Positions 44,936-59,900 of a stretch of DNA of 64,000 nucleotides are shown one piece after another. The notes below the pieces were generated by a model. It saw nothing but the letters and a program-made list of their open reading frames with translations. It was not told where the DNA came from and searched no databases. The stretch comes from Siphonodentalium dalli (lineage: Eukaryota; Mollusca; Scaphopoda; Gadilida; Siphonodentaliidae): NCBI GenBank assembly GCA_032622095.1, contig CP136062.1, positions 151,834,875 through 151,898,874 of the forward strand. The letters run 5' to 3'. The position numbers were made by a program, and so were the translations under genes. How positions within the stretch are numbered: position 1 is the stretch's first letter; every line of letters starts with the position of its first letter.

Positions 44936-47900
44936 GTAAAATATAGTAAAATATGTTACATTGTTTGTAATTATTTTTCTGTTAGAAGTTTGGTACCTAG
45001 TATGTAACTTTTCCGGCCAATTTTCGATTCAGATGAGCACAACACACACTCTGTCGTATGTTACATTTGCTCAAATATTCAGCCATAATATATTTTGCTC
45101 CAGTTTTGCAAATGATCAACATCTGCATTACAGTGCATAGATACTATTAGTATTACTAGATAGCAATGTCAGCATTTTTCAAAGCAGCCCTGGGCTTTTT
45201 TGATATGTCCAAAAGGAAGAATACCTGAATTTAGGGTAACATGATGATGAGGGAAAAAAACAGGGGCGGGCGATACTTCAGTTTATTTTATTTTTTCATT
45301 TTATTTTTCACGGGGAATAGTATTTAAGTATTCGTGCCTTCTAATCGTCTGCCAGTGTCACTCGTATATATAAAGCTTGGGCAAGTCATTGTCAGTGTCA
45401 CACTAATCAATGTCATGGTAGCTTTAATCAGTTTAATGGTGTAACAGAAGTTCAATGACATGTATACAGCATGATATTAAATGATATTATATATAGAACT
45501 AGAAGGTGACCCGACTTCGTCCGGGCTTTGACCTTGAACTGACCATTTTGAAGGTCAAGGTCAGGTGGGGTCAAACACCAACACCGCAAAAATGGTGGAA
45601 ATCGGCCCAGCGGATACCGGGAAATCGGCCCAGCGGATACCGAGATACCCTATGCATCAAATTTCGTCCGTAAAAATCTGCCAGTTTAACCCGATTTGAT
45701 TTCCACTCAAGTATATAAACGCGCCTCATATACACACGCTCATTAATTATCAAGTTTCAACGTAAAGTGCCCGAGATATCGCCAAGACGTCTGAAACAGT
45801 CAAATGCATCGGCCGGTTAGGCGTTAACGTGATCTAACGATATAAACGCGCCTCATATACACACGCTCATTAATTATCAAGTTTCAACGTAAAGATGAAT
45901 TACCATCGGTGCCCGAGATATCGCCAAGACGTCTGAAACAGTCAAATGCATCGTCCGGTTAAGCGTTAACGTGATCTACCGCTATACTTAAAGTAATTGA
46001 CCACCAATAACGTGGTGTCACCCCGTTAATACCGCGGTACTATACCGCGGTATCCTCCAATACCGCGGTACTGATACCGCTTGTTAATGCGAACAAGTAT
46101 GTGGGAGTAAATACCTCCCCTCAAAGAGTTCCATGAAAATCACCGCGGTATTCAAAAAAATTAATGCAGTGCCCGCTAAAAGACCGCGGTATTCAAAAAA
46201 ATTAATGCGGTGCCCGCTAAAAGACTGCGGTATCATTATCGCCCAATACCGTAACTCCACCGCCGTGACCATCTCGATACCGTTACCGCTTATTACCGGT
46301 ATCACCGCGGTCATGACCGGGATATCACCCCGTTTTTCTGGTCAATTACTTTGAGAATAGCGGTAACGTTATGACCTCTAACGACGTCATAGAAGTTACG
46401 CATTGTTTTTATCCTGACGGAAGATAGTACTTCTTCTTGATAATTGAGGCAGATAACTAAAACGGATACATACGCATTATATATCGTTGGAAAGAGGAAA
46501 CACAAACGATTCTCACAGTGTCATTATTATGACTGGCATTTTATTATTCGCGCTGTTTCGAATCGATTAGTAAGCACCGAACTCAAATGAAAGTCCCGTA
46601 ACACATCGTAAAAACAGATTTGACCTCGGCACGTGAAAAGTTGACCTCGGATCTGAAAATTAATAGGCCTATGCCACTTCCCGACAGAAAATACCCCCAC
46701 ATACCAAGTTTCATCGAAATCGGCTTTCGAGAAATCGGCGAGGTTTGCCGAACAATGACGAGGGAATACGATTATACTACAACAACAATGGCGGCACTTC
46801 CGTTTTTCGTGAATTGACAATATTTGCAAGGAAATGGTTTACTTGTTTAAGCTAATTCCGAAGTTGCGAATTCCTAATTACATAAAAAAAATAAAATGAA
46901 GTCGGAGGAAATTTTTGAAAAACGATCAAATGGAATTTGGCGGCAGGTTTTGAGTAGGGGCGGGCGGGTTACCCTAAACACAGGTATTCTTCGTTTTGGC
47001 CTAAGTCTAATTCTAATAGTAATAGTCTATGCCAAGTTACTAGTATGCTATCTATACCTTTTAATCATCTTTGTCAAGAAGATGTGTCTGTATCTGTATC
47101 ATATACGTCCTAGATCCCAATCTGATTTTGATGTCTGTTCATTTTATGGTGTGTTTTATTGGGATATAAAATGCATGACCCACTTGGCAGTTGACTATAA
47201 TAAATTAACCCTTTACCCAACAGAACGGCCCTGTGCCAATGCATTCTCTTATATATGCGAGTCGACCATAGGTCGCCTCGCATATATAAGAGAATGCATT
47301 GGCTTAACACATTAAAAATTATAAAATTGTTAAAGAATGTAAGAAAAAATGGTAAAAAGTGTTAAAAAAAAGATTTTTTTTAGGCCAATGCATTCTCTTA
47401 TATATGCGAGGCGACCTATGGTCGACTCGCATATATAAGAGAATGCATTGGCACAGGGTATAACTGTAACTATCACAATGTGGTCAAGGAGCCGATTCCA
47501 ATGATATCCATATTTGTATGGTTCTATTGAGACAGACCGAAGATATTTTAGGCTGTTGAAGCTTTATTTGGCTGGTTTGTTGGGTAAAGGGTTAAGGAAC
47601 ACAATTTAAATAGTGTAACCCACATGTAAATATTAATATTTAAAACATAAGTCTGCAAGTGCTTGATCAAGTAGACTAGTTCAAGGGAGGCTTGCTGACA
47701 TGGCTACATATGATTCTGTTTTAACTAAATATAAAGACCTTTCAATAATACTCCATATAGGGGTCCTCATAAAACCCGAACACAGCCGAACACAAGTGCA
47801 AATAATGGGAAATATAACAATTCAAGTTTATAGACATGTCATTGTGTATTCATGTTTTAACCATTTATCTACAATATTACTGTAGATACAAAGTTTGCTG

Positions 47901-50900
47901 GAGTTAGGGTCACTAATGAGTTTTTTATTAGTTGTTTTGTATAACCCTTTTTGTGTTCAACATCGAAAATCCAAACACAAGCTTCTGTTCGACATTCAGT
48001 GACCTGTAATTATTTATAATACACAGACCAAGTAGCGAAGTAATATTAGGCTTATTGTTATAAAAGCCTGCCGCCTACATGTACTAGTGACCACATGGCA
48101 GATATTAATTATCACCTGTCTAATCCACGGAAGAAGTTTGTGTTGGCTTTTCGATGCTGAACACAAATGCATTATGCATGTACAAAAGATCTAACGACGC
48201 GACAACAGCCGAGAGGCTCCTGCGCCGGATAAATACAGATACAGATAATATAAAATACACTACAATGATTTCCCATTTTACAAACAAAATTATTAAGGAG
48301 ATCTATTGAACACATTGTGAAGAAATATTATCTATTTCGAAAGGTTGTCAACTTTAGTATATTTCTACTTCTGTAATGGAAGTAGATATTCAGCAGTTAT
48401 TCTTATCTTGATAAATACAAATATCCAACAGATCACAGAGTCAATCTGTGCAAACAGGGGGTCCTCATAAAAGCTGAACATACCGGTAACAGAACACAAG
48501 TTCAAAAAATGGGAAATATAACAAATAAAGTTCATAGACAAGTTAAAACTGTATATGAAGTTTGGGTCAATAAGGAGTATTTTATTTTATATTAATGAAA
48601 ACTGTATTTGGGTAACTAACTAAAATATAACAAACATAAATGTCAGATTTATGCATGTTCACCTACCGGGGGTATAAACACCTTGAGTTATTCTCATGAG
48701 ATGTCCTTATCGTAGATTCTATCACCCTGATTTAATTTTTTACCAAAACTCAGCTACATATGCATCAAATATGCAGATGAGCCTGCGCTCGAAGTTCAAA
48801 AAATCATTCCATGTTTGATGTCTTTAATATCAATGGGTCCCCAGATAGGGAATTCAGAACATTTTTACCAACCCATCTGCTGCAGTCATGTAAAATATGG
48901 CAGTGACTAGAAAATTTACCACCAAATATATCACAAACCATTTACCTTATCATTTTTAGCCTATATTTGAAAATATTTTTTTTATTTTTTTGATTGACCC
49001 TGTTATCATTCAAAATACATGTAATCTGCAAATCGTCTTCAGGGCTGGATTTGCACTGCAATTTGCCAATTTCTGTTAGCCAATTTACAATTAAAAAAAC
49101 ATTTATTGTAGCGAATTCAATACAAAATCTACCCAGTGCTGCAAAATGCTATACAAATTAAAAAAATTAAATCAACCCCTGATCTTATCAAATAAAAATG
49201 GATGTATCCAGATTTCTTAGAATTCATGACTTCCATGTTTTGTTTCAGTGAAAGTGACAAAGTGCCTTGTGTTTCTCTACCTTGCTAATGATGTCATACA
49301 AAACAGTAGGAAGAAGGGACCAGAGTTCTCCAAGAATTTCATGACAGTATTACCAGAAGCCTACAAGCATGTGGCCAAGTGAGTTTTTCAAATAAAATAT
49401 GAGCCTATTTGTGACCCGCCATATCAAATCCAGTCGTAAGTCGGAATTTTTTTACCCTGTGCCAATGCATTCTCTTATATATGCGAGTCAACCATAGGTC
49501 GCCTCGCATATATAAGAGAATACATTGGCCTAACAATTTTTTATCATTTTTTTTAAAATAAATATTTCTTACAATTTTTAGGACATAAAATAAAAAACAT
49601 GCATTACCCTGCAGGTAGCCCCACACATATATAGAAGCACATAGAAGAGTGTCGTCTGTTCATGTTTGTCTTGGGCTCTGTATGGGTGAAATTATAAAAT
49701 TGTTAAAGAATACAAGAAAATATTATTAAAATTGTAAAAAATTGTTAGGCCAATGCATTCTCTTATATATGTGAGGCGACCTATGGTCGACTCGCATATA
49801 TAAGAGAATGCATTGGCACAGGGTAAAAAAATCCCGACTTACGACTGGATTTGATATGGCGGGTCACATTTATATTAACTTTTTTTATGACAGGAGCTGC
49901 GCTTGTGCAGCATTAAAGATCCTGTGCCAGTGCAGTCTCTTAAATATGCGAGTCTCCCATAGGGAGCCTCGCATATATAAGAGAATGTACTGGCTTACAA
50001 GGTCAAGGTAAATATTGTTGGGCCAATGTATTATCTTATATATGCGAGGCTCCCTATGGTAGACTCTCATATATAGGAGAATGCATTGGCTCAGAGTTTT
50101 TGCAAAATTTCAGGAAGCTCCAGTCATGGAAGGGTTAACGGTGATATCCTTTTCTAAATGAAATTTAAACTTTCCTGCACTGTGAACTGTATAATTGTCA
50201 ACGGAGTTATGTACGGTAATCTGAATGTGGAGATAATTGTTAAGAACCTTATATTATGGAAACCATTCAGATAGTGAAGCATCAAATAACCTGAATATCT
50301 TTACAGATGGTCTATCTCTGCATGTATAAACAAGTTTTATATAGGTTCCTGGGTATAAAATAATGTATATGAATCAAAGACCCCTGTCCGGAAATGCTTC
50401 TATCAATTAATATTGATTTTATTTAAAATATTCTGATATAAAACATGCGATCAATTTGGGACACATATTTAAGTTCCCAGATCATGACAGATGGTGATGT
50501 GAACCCATCGATTAAGCAAATTTAGGGATACAGAGCAGCTAAATTAACAAACTAAAAAACTTGTTTATTTGATAATAAACATACTTTCCATGAAGATGAG
50601 GCCTAAGCAGAATGAGTTTCACAGTAGGTGAAGTTAGTGATGCTAGCCCACTTTGCGGGCATGCTGTGTGGGGTAGCGCCACTAAATTCACCATCTGGGA
50701 CCTCATTCTGCAAATGTCCGGCATCATCTTTTGAGGCCTGGCTATGTTTACTGTTATAATTTTTCAGGGATGCTGATGCACGAATGAGAGGTTCTATGGA
50801 GAGGATGATTGGAATTTGGCAGGAACGGCAAATCTATGATAAGAATTTCCTCGGTCAACTCAGACATAACATAGGTATTATTTTTCTCTATTACTATTTA

Positions 50901-53900
50901 TTAGAACATTTCAGAACGTTTCAAAAAAATGTAATCATTCTTGGGCCTTGTGACTTGATTTTGTATTTATAAGTCTAGTTTATAATTTATGTGACACATA
51001 TGGTTTTCAACATTTTCTCAGTTAAATAAAGCGAAAAGTGATGTTAAATTAGACTTTGTATGTTGTTCTAACTGGTGTTCTAGAACTCTGAATTCATCTT
51101 TAACCCTTTCTATACTAAATACTCATTGACGAGTAGTTCACTTAGGAAATTGGCAGATAATCAGTTCAACAAATATGCCGTTTGTTTGTCTTATTATCTG
51201 AACATTTCTCACCAATTAAAAGAAATCCTTCTGCACTTGTATAAGTTGTATTATCATTTCGGTTGTTTGTCGTCTTATATTGTCTGACCATCCCTCAAAA
51301 TGAATAATAGAACACTCCAATGTATACTTTTATAATTGAATGGAAGAATCCATGTAGTAAAGAAGGGGTTGACATGCTTTATACTAGTAGGCCCAATACA
51401 TTGTTAAAGTGACAACCAACAAGCGACTCAAGCTATTCATAACATTGATTCAAGAAGCAGATAATTCAACAATATATTACATTCTCTGAGGAAATAACAG
51501 TCCAAAATAGGGTTAGAATTATAACAAATATATATATATTTATAACTATTCTATCATAGTCATTTCTTTCACTCAATAGGCATGCTGAGACACATATTGT
51601 TGTTGTATTTTTTGACACAAATGCTATTAATTAATAATCCTGTTGATAAGATCAAATGTACAGCAACTCTGTTAATTAAACCATTCATCAGCCAAACTCT
51701 GATATTGATAACATCAGTGATACAAAACAAAACAGTTAATATTAATTACCCTTGTTATCCAGTGTACAATCTGTTGATCAGGCCATTAATTATATCCCCT
51801 TGTTTGTCTTTAGTAATATCTTGGAAAATATATCCTTTTGACAGGTCATTAATTTTTACTCAACCCATCATGGCAATAATATAAAATTTATGTTTCTCAT
51901 TAGTTTTCATAGAATTTTCTACTTGTTTGATTATAGTTCTGTATAGCATTTGAACTCTTATTACACTATATTTTACCCTTTCTATACTAATTACTCATTG
52001 ATGAGAAGTCCCCTCAGGAAATGTTCAGATAATAAGTTCAACAAATGACTATATCATCTGAACATTTCCCACCAATTAATATGAATCATTCTGCTTTGGT
52101 ATTATCTGTTTTTCTGTCTGCTTTTATTACCTGAGCCCCCCTCTAAATAAATAATAGACCATTTCATGTATACTTTTATAGCTGAATGGGAGAATCCATT
52201 CAGTATAGAAAGAGTTAATTAATGAGCTACATTATTCAGAATGCACTCAAGAAGAATTTATACTTTGATGTTTGTCAAAACATTGTATCAGCTATGTGAA
52301 CATCGCTTGAGTTGGCTTCACTGACCTGTCAATACATTCCTTAATGTTCACTGACTTGTCAATACATTCCTTAATGTTCACTGACCTGTCAATAAATTCC
52401 TTAATGTTCACATTGAAGAGTGTGGGTTCCAAACACAAGTTCTCACATATTGCTTATCGCTCATGATGGTGGGGAAATGTCTGGTGTGGAAAGAGCCACA
52501 TTTTTTAATTTGTTGGTTGACGGATAATTTTTTTTAACGGAACAAGAGGCACTGGCTGTGAGTAAATGTGGAAAAAAAAAAAATTAGCAAAAACAGCACA
52601 ACTAAGAATAATATGGGTAAATAGATAAACTTTGTTCTTATATTCATTATTGCTAGTTTTCCAATAAAAAAGTTTTGCTTGTTGAAACCACTGTTATGTA
52701 AACATAACTATTACAGTGATTTGTCAACAAACATCGCTAATCATGTACCGCTATTCTCAAAGTAATTGACCAGAAAAAACGGGGTGATACCCCGGTCATG
52801 ACCGCGGTGATACCGGTAATAAACGGTAGTGGTATCGAGACGGTCACGGCGGTGGAGTTACGGTATCGAGCGATAAGGATACCGCGGTCTGATAGTGGGC
52901 ATCGTGTTAAATGTTTTGAATACCGCTGTGATTTTCATGGAACTCTTTGAAGGGATGCATTTAGTGAATGTTCAGACAACAACGATTCAATTATAAGTGG
53001 AAAATTTCCATCGAGGCCGGAAGTAACCGATAGTTGGATTGCGCATGCTGACGACAATGTCGCCGTTTGATTTTAGATGCGAAATCGTGGCGTATCCTTG
53101 ATAACCTCCACTTGCGACGTAATCGCAGTCGTGTGTACGTAAAAATCGTAGCTGGAAATGTCGTAGGATAGTCAATCACATGCTTTATTCGCGGTTTATT
53201 TCTGAAAATCAGAGCAGGGGATACGGAATAAATCCAAAATGATTTGAACTATGTGGAATAGCAAGAGAAATATGATGATATTGGAAAATTATTTGGGTCA
53301 CTCAGATAATTCTTACCTACCTGTACCCTGCATCGCAACTAAAACTGATATGCATTCTCATGTAGGTTTATCATCGACCTATGTCTATATACATGCATAC
53401 GTCGATGGGTCAACATGTATACATGCACGATGTTTCAAATATAAAATAAAAATAAATCCTATAAAGTTCAACGACAATAAACAGAGTCGAGGGTAAAAAC
53501 TAAGTTAGGTCGGATATATCGGATTTTCGATGGAAGACGTTAACCGTCTATCAATATCTATTGGTTATACGGAGACGAGAAAAAAAAATTCCACTCAAGA
53601 GATAGTTTTTGATGACTCAGACACATAAAGAAATCACTATTGGCAAAAGCATATTATACACATGGACAAATCACTATTGGCAAAAAAACATCGTCAATAA
53701 TAAGTAAATAAAATAACCACAATAAATGAAGATTTCTTCAGTGTCCTTTGTTTTTTTCCGCGCAAATTGTTCGTTAAAATCACCGCGGTATCGCGAACCG
53801 TGACCGCACGCATCGTGGTGTCACCGCGGTGTGGAAGCGTTAATAAGCGGTATCATACCACGGTATTAACGGGGTGGCACCGCGTTATAGATGGTCAATT

Positions 53901-56900
53901 ACTTTAAGTATAGCGGTAGTAAATTCAAATATTTTAGTCTGTCAAACATGATTTTCACATTATTTTTCAAATGCTTTGACATTTTCGAAATAATATTTAC
54001 CCTCAAGTTTTGATTAAACTTTTGTGTCTTATTGAAATAATTGGACTCTGATTGATAATACCACTGTAATAGTAATGTTTACATAACAATGGTTTAAATA
54101 AAGTTGACTTTGAATTTTTTTTTCTTTTATCAAAGATAAAAAAAATCTTAAAGCCACTTGGTAGTTTTCGCTCCAAAATACATCTAATAATATTCGCTTA
54201 TGATTTTTCCCGGTATCGTAATAGATGGATAAATACTTGAACTACCTTTCTACAGGCACTATATGTCCCAGAAAGAGGCATTGAAGTCATAAAAAATACA
54301 ACTTTGAACATGATGATTGTGTCCCAATAAAAAAACATCGGAATATTCCGGAATCGGAAACAGTATAAAACATTATCTTAACACAAAATTATTTAAAAAC
54401 TTCACTCACTGCTTTCATTCATTTTATACACCAAAATTATGTAGTAGCATAAACGTTTCAGAGTGACCACACCTCTAGAATTTCTTTGTATGGTCTGCAG
54501 TTGCAATGTTTACGTGACCACTGACAAAAAAGTTACCGCACTTAAGCAAAACGATCTGAAAAATATAAAAAACAAAACTCGTAATATAGCGCTTTATCAA
54601 CAAATCTGTTTCAGCAATCTTCATGTAGGTGCACCTTACCAAATTATGTATACATAACATGTATTTGTGTGGTTCGAACGAACTATTTATAAAAGATGCA
54701 AAAAAAAGCCTTAAAATATTAAAATATTGCCTAAGTATGCTAGTTCTGCAGTGGCTCAGATAGGCTTCTTCTGATTTGTCTACACAGGAATTTCTGTGAG
54801 GTTAATCAAAATTACAGCCAATCAGAATAGTTTAATTTGATATTCTGGCTCAATAACTATTATTACTAATTTGTTTTTCTTTTTGCTATAGACCCCAATA
54901 GACCCAGAGGAAATAAAATAAACGCTGATTCAGTGACTGATTGTAAGTTTTATTTTTTATCTGCTGCGATGATTTTTTGGGTAGGAGGATCCGTAAACCA
55001 ACAAAATAAAAAATAGGCCAGGACTTAATATTCCCCACAACTCACAGCGTTTACCGATGTCCCCAAATTAGAGAAATGTCCCCAAATTAGAGGGCACATT
55101 TGACAAAATGTCACCGCAAAATCACCCTTTTTATGACCTGTTTGTGTGTGTATATTGCTTCATTTGACCACAACAAATCAACTTTCTAACTTTTTTTCAG
55201 GTTCACATATACATGTAGTTAGATTAAATTAAATTTTAATTTGAAATACCCATGATCAGTGTGTTGGTGAACTGCTTGGTGAACTTTCAAGTACCATACA
55301 TCTATAAAATGGCTTTGTTGATGTCAAATGATCCAATATTCCCAATATTCAATAAATTGTGACCTACAAAACTTGAAAATATAAGGATACATGTAACATA
55401 AATTGCTGAATGCTGATATAAGCCCAAGTTGCCAGGAAATGATATTGGTTCATTTCTTTCACCTTTCATATGCTTCAGAACAACCAGACAGCCCCCATTT
55501 TAGGCTTACTTTAAAAAAAATTCTCCTCGGGGAAAACCCCGTACCCCAATAGTCACAAAGGGGTACCCCCCCCCCCCTCACGCAAACCCATCACCTCTGT
55601 CCCCCAAAATGTCCCCAAAATGTCCCCAAATTAGCCTAATCTAAAGGCCTGAAATAGGCATACAGTAATGCCCAAAGTAATCGACCCCTTAATCACAGCA
55701 GAATTATGGGTAATTTTTCAGGATTTAGTCGGAAATATGGCTTGTTGCCATTCATCGGAAAGCTCTCGGCGAGAGTTTTCCGATGAATGGCAACAAGCCA
55801 TATTTCCGACTAAATCCTGAAAAATTACCCATAATTCTGCTGTGGTGTTAAGTGGTCAATTACTTTGGGCATTACTGTAATTACTTTGAGACAAGGTGGT
55901 TAGAATGTTCTATTTATTGGCCATGGAAATGCTTTCTTGTCAAAAGATGTGTTTGTGTGTGTGACAGGCCTTAAAATATGGTGGTTGTCATTTGCCGAAT
56001 GAGGTCCCCAGAGTGTGAATTTATTCATGCTACCCCGCACTATGGGCTACCCTCACTAAATTCATCCTCTGAGGACCTCATTCTGTATGACCTCATCTGA
56101 TATGGTAGACCAAGACTCATATTTAAGTTCTCAGATGGTAATATTGTGATGTGCACCCATTGGGCACCTTGATTGTGCAATGTGTCTTCAGCCAATTTGG
56201 AGATATAGAGAAACTAACTAAAAAGAAAGAGAAATTAAACTAAAAAAAAGAAAAGGAATCTTTGTGAATAAGTTTTTAAACAATCTAAAAAACTTGTTAA
56301 TTTGATAAAAAATATACTTTCCAGAGGAGATGAGGCCTAGAAGCAGAATGAGGTCCCCAGAGGGTGAATTTAGTAATGCTAGCCAGCTGTGCGGGGTAGC
56401 ATCACTAAATTCACCCTCTGGGGACATCATTATGCAAATGACCACCACCATAGTTTGAGATCTGGTGTGTGACCAAATTGACCATGAAAAAAATTATGTG
56501 TGTCACTGTGCTTCTACAGTAGGGCCCTGCGAACCGTTCGAGGTTCGGTTCGGTTCGAAACCGCTGTGATGATTCGGTCCGGTTCGAAACCTTAGACGGG
56601 ATTCGTTTATATCGAACCTTTTCTTTAGTCCCGCAAAATTGGCAAATTTTGCGTACTGGGAATTGTTTATTGATTATATACCGTATGTTAATTGGTTTAC
56701 ATACAACTGTGTGATACTATGATTTTATGTTTACATTGGACATAATTACTTTGATCATTACTCGGGCGGGGTAACTGGGTGATATTTCATTGAACGGGTC
56801 TTTTGGCATAACTTTATTCCGCTCCCGCTAAACGGTACAGTCGGACATGTCAAATTCGTGATAATTAATTAGTAAAACTATAACATTTCTATCTCAGTCA

Positions 56901-59900
56901 AAGTTCTACCTCGTCAAAGTTTGTTTTATTCTCCATATAACTTTACTAATAGACATAATTATACCTAACAAACGAAACAATAAGTTATGATTATTGATGA
57001 ATACAGATCGAACAACCTTTTTTGAATTCCGTAAACTGGCTGAAAGTGAATAGGTATTTCCGGCAGCCTTCTGTGTCAACAATTGGAGTCAACCAATCAC
57101 AGTGAGGAGAAGGTGTGGCCATTGTTTATCAGCATAAATGATTGACATGATTATGTAACCCGATGTGCTTTGTCTTATGACACTTAATTGCTACAACGCG
57201 ACGTCGACACGCTTTGATCTTTGTCATGTGTTGTCGCAGTTACAGATTGACGAGTCTGTTAATTGTTACCGAGTTATGCCACGTGGCGCGTTCATGCTGT
57301 CAGTGTGTTAGGAGTTCAATGCGTCGTTTATCGCGTTGTTTACATTGTACATATTTACTATTGGAAGCTTGACCGATGATTCAATCAGACATCTGTCTCA
57401 CTTACTGTTAGAATAAGTCATAAGTTATGATTTTTCACGAGTGATGCTCAGTGAGCGGACGCGGGTATATACGGAGAATGATAATCGGATATTTGTTTTA
57501 ATCGGGGTTATGTAATATAATGTATGGACATAAACGGAACATAAAATCAACGTTTTATCGGATTGTCATTCATCTCCAATATAAAATAATTCTTCAACAT
57601 GTAATTATCTTATATTGTATACGATAAATTTGTATATAACACGTTGATTGTACTATTATAATGATCCACATACGTTCTAACTGGCTACTAGTATTATGAG
57701 TACGTCGCTTGGACTCTCTTCAATGACACGGTCGGTAATTGGGTTCGAGGTTCGAGATTCGGTTCGATTCGAAACCAAGACGATGATTCGGTTTCAAGGT
57801 TCGGTTCGACCTAAATTATAAGGTTCGCAGGGCCCTATTCTACAGTTGCTATATTGAATTGTAGCGTATCCAAATGAACAACCTCCTGCCAAGAAGAAGA
57901 AAAAGGAGGAGTTTATTTCTCTGCGAGAGGAAGTGGAAGCGATGCTAGCTGCTAAGAAACAGGAGCCACCAGAGGTAACAACTCTCAACACCTTAGTTAG
58001 ATCATGCCATGAATCTCTACCCTGGCTAATGCCCATAGAAATCATATTCCACCTTAGCATACACTTGATGTCAAGTCTGGTCATTGATGTAACATATTTA
58101 TTTTTGCACTTATTATTTTGTTGTACAATTCATGGAATAAATACTGTTTAACCCTTTACCCAACAGAAGGGCCCTGTGCCAATGCATTCTCTTATATATG
58201 CGAGTCGACCATAGGTCGCCTCGCATATATAAGAGAATGCATTGGCTTAACACATTAAAAATTATAAAATTGTTAAAGAATGTAAGAAAAAATGGTAAAA
58301 AGAGATTTTTTTTAGGCCAATGCATTCTCTTATATATGCGAGGCGACATATGGTCGACTCGCATATATAAGAGAATGCATTGGCACAGGGCATAACTGTA
58401 ACTATCACAATGTGGTCAAGGAGCCGGTTCCAATGATACCCATATTTGTATGGTTCTATTGAGACAGACCGAAGATATTTTAGGCTGTTGAAGCTTTATT
58501 TGGCCGGTTTTGGCCGGTTTGTTGGGTAACGGGTTAAACTAACACCTTATAAATATATTCTAATTTTACATTAATAAGACAGATGCATAAAGTACTGATA
58601 TGATTGACAGATTTATGTATGGAATCAGACCTGGTGGATTTTACTAGGCCATAAACAAAATTCCTAGATTATCATTACACAAAATAAATTATGTGTAAAT
58701 TAGTATTTGAATGTTTTGCAGGCTGATAATTTGGTGACAAAGCTGTTGGAACTTGAGAATGCTGCATCTAGCGACGCAGCTGTTAGGGAAAAGATAGCCG
58801 CACTACCTCCAGAGGTGTCTGACATCTCGCATCTCGATCAAATAGAAAGTAAGATCACATAGTACTCTGTAATGAGATATTCATTTCAATAATCTAGCTT
58901 TGTTGGCTGTTTTTCTTAGTTAGGCGACACCAATTTTAGTGTCCGGTTTATGAACATCGCCTACGAACATCGCCTACAACTTTTTTCACAAAGTTGCCAA
59001 AATAAGAAAATTTAAATCTGAAAAAGAAAACTCAGACATGCAGGGTGGGGGCGGGGGAATCGGAAAACTTTTTCAGGCACGTATGCTGATTTTTACTTTC
59101 GACCCTTGTTGGGACCCACCCACCTCCGCGTCCAAAATTTTGTCTGTTTTCGGCAATTTTTTCCGACCATTTTTGGACACCCCTTTTAGCACTAAAACAG
59201 AGATTTGCGGGGGAAATTTACTGTAAACAGCTGTATATGAATTTCTGTGTATACTATTTGTCATGGATGTTAACATTGACATGTAAATAGGAACGAGTCA
59301 TTTTGGGGTCATTCGGCAAAAAAAACATGGCTGCCAGCAGCCATCTTGGATTTCAAAATTTGCAACAAAATCAACACGATAACTGCCTGCAGTCAGTTTA
59401 GCAGTTAGAATTACATTATTTCTCTTATTCTAAGGTGTTTTAAGCCAAACTCATTGCAAAAAACGGTCAAAAAGACTTGCAGAAATTTTTTTTTAGTTGG
59501 GGAAAAAATTGTTTGTTGGTCCCATCTACCACTCACCCACCCCGGCATACGTGCCCGGAAAATATTCCCCCCCCCTGAGACATGTAGACATTCTAACTAT
59601 TTATCACTAACTCTTTCAATAAATGTAAAGCAGCCATTCCCACTGCGGTATTTGTAATTTACATATATCTTTATCTGTAACTTGGAACAAACACCGAGGT
59701 AATTTGAAATTAACTTACAAGAAAGTGTCGGAAAACCAGCTGGAAAAACTGACCAGATGTTCGTAAACCAGACTTTAAAATTGGTGTCACGAATTGTAAT
59801 TCAAGTTGAATATTTACCCTGTGCCAATGCATTCTCTTATATATGCGAGTCGACCATAGGTCGCCTCGCATATATAAGAGAATGCATTGGCCTAACAATT

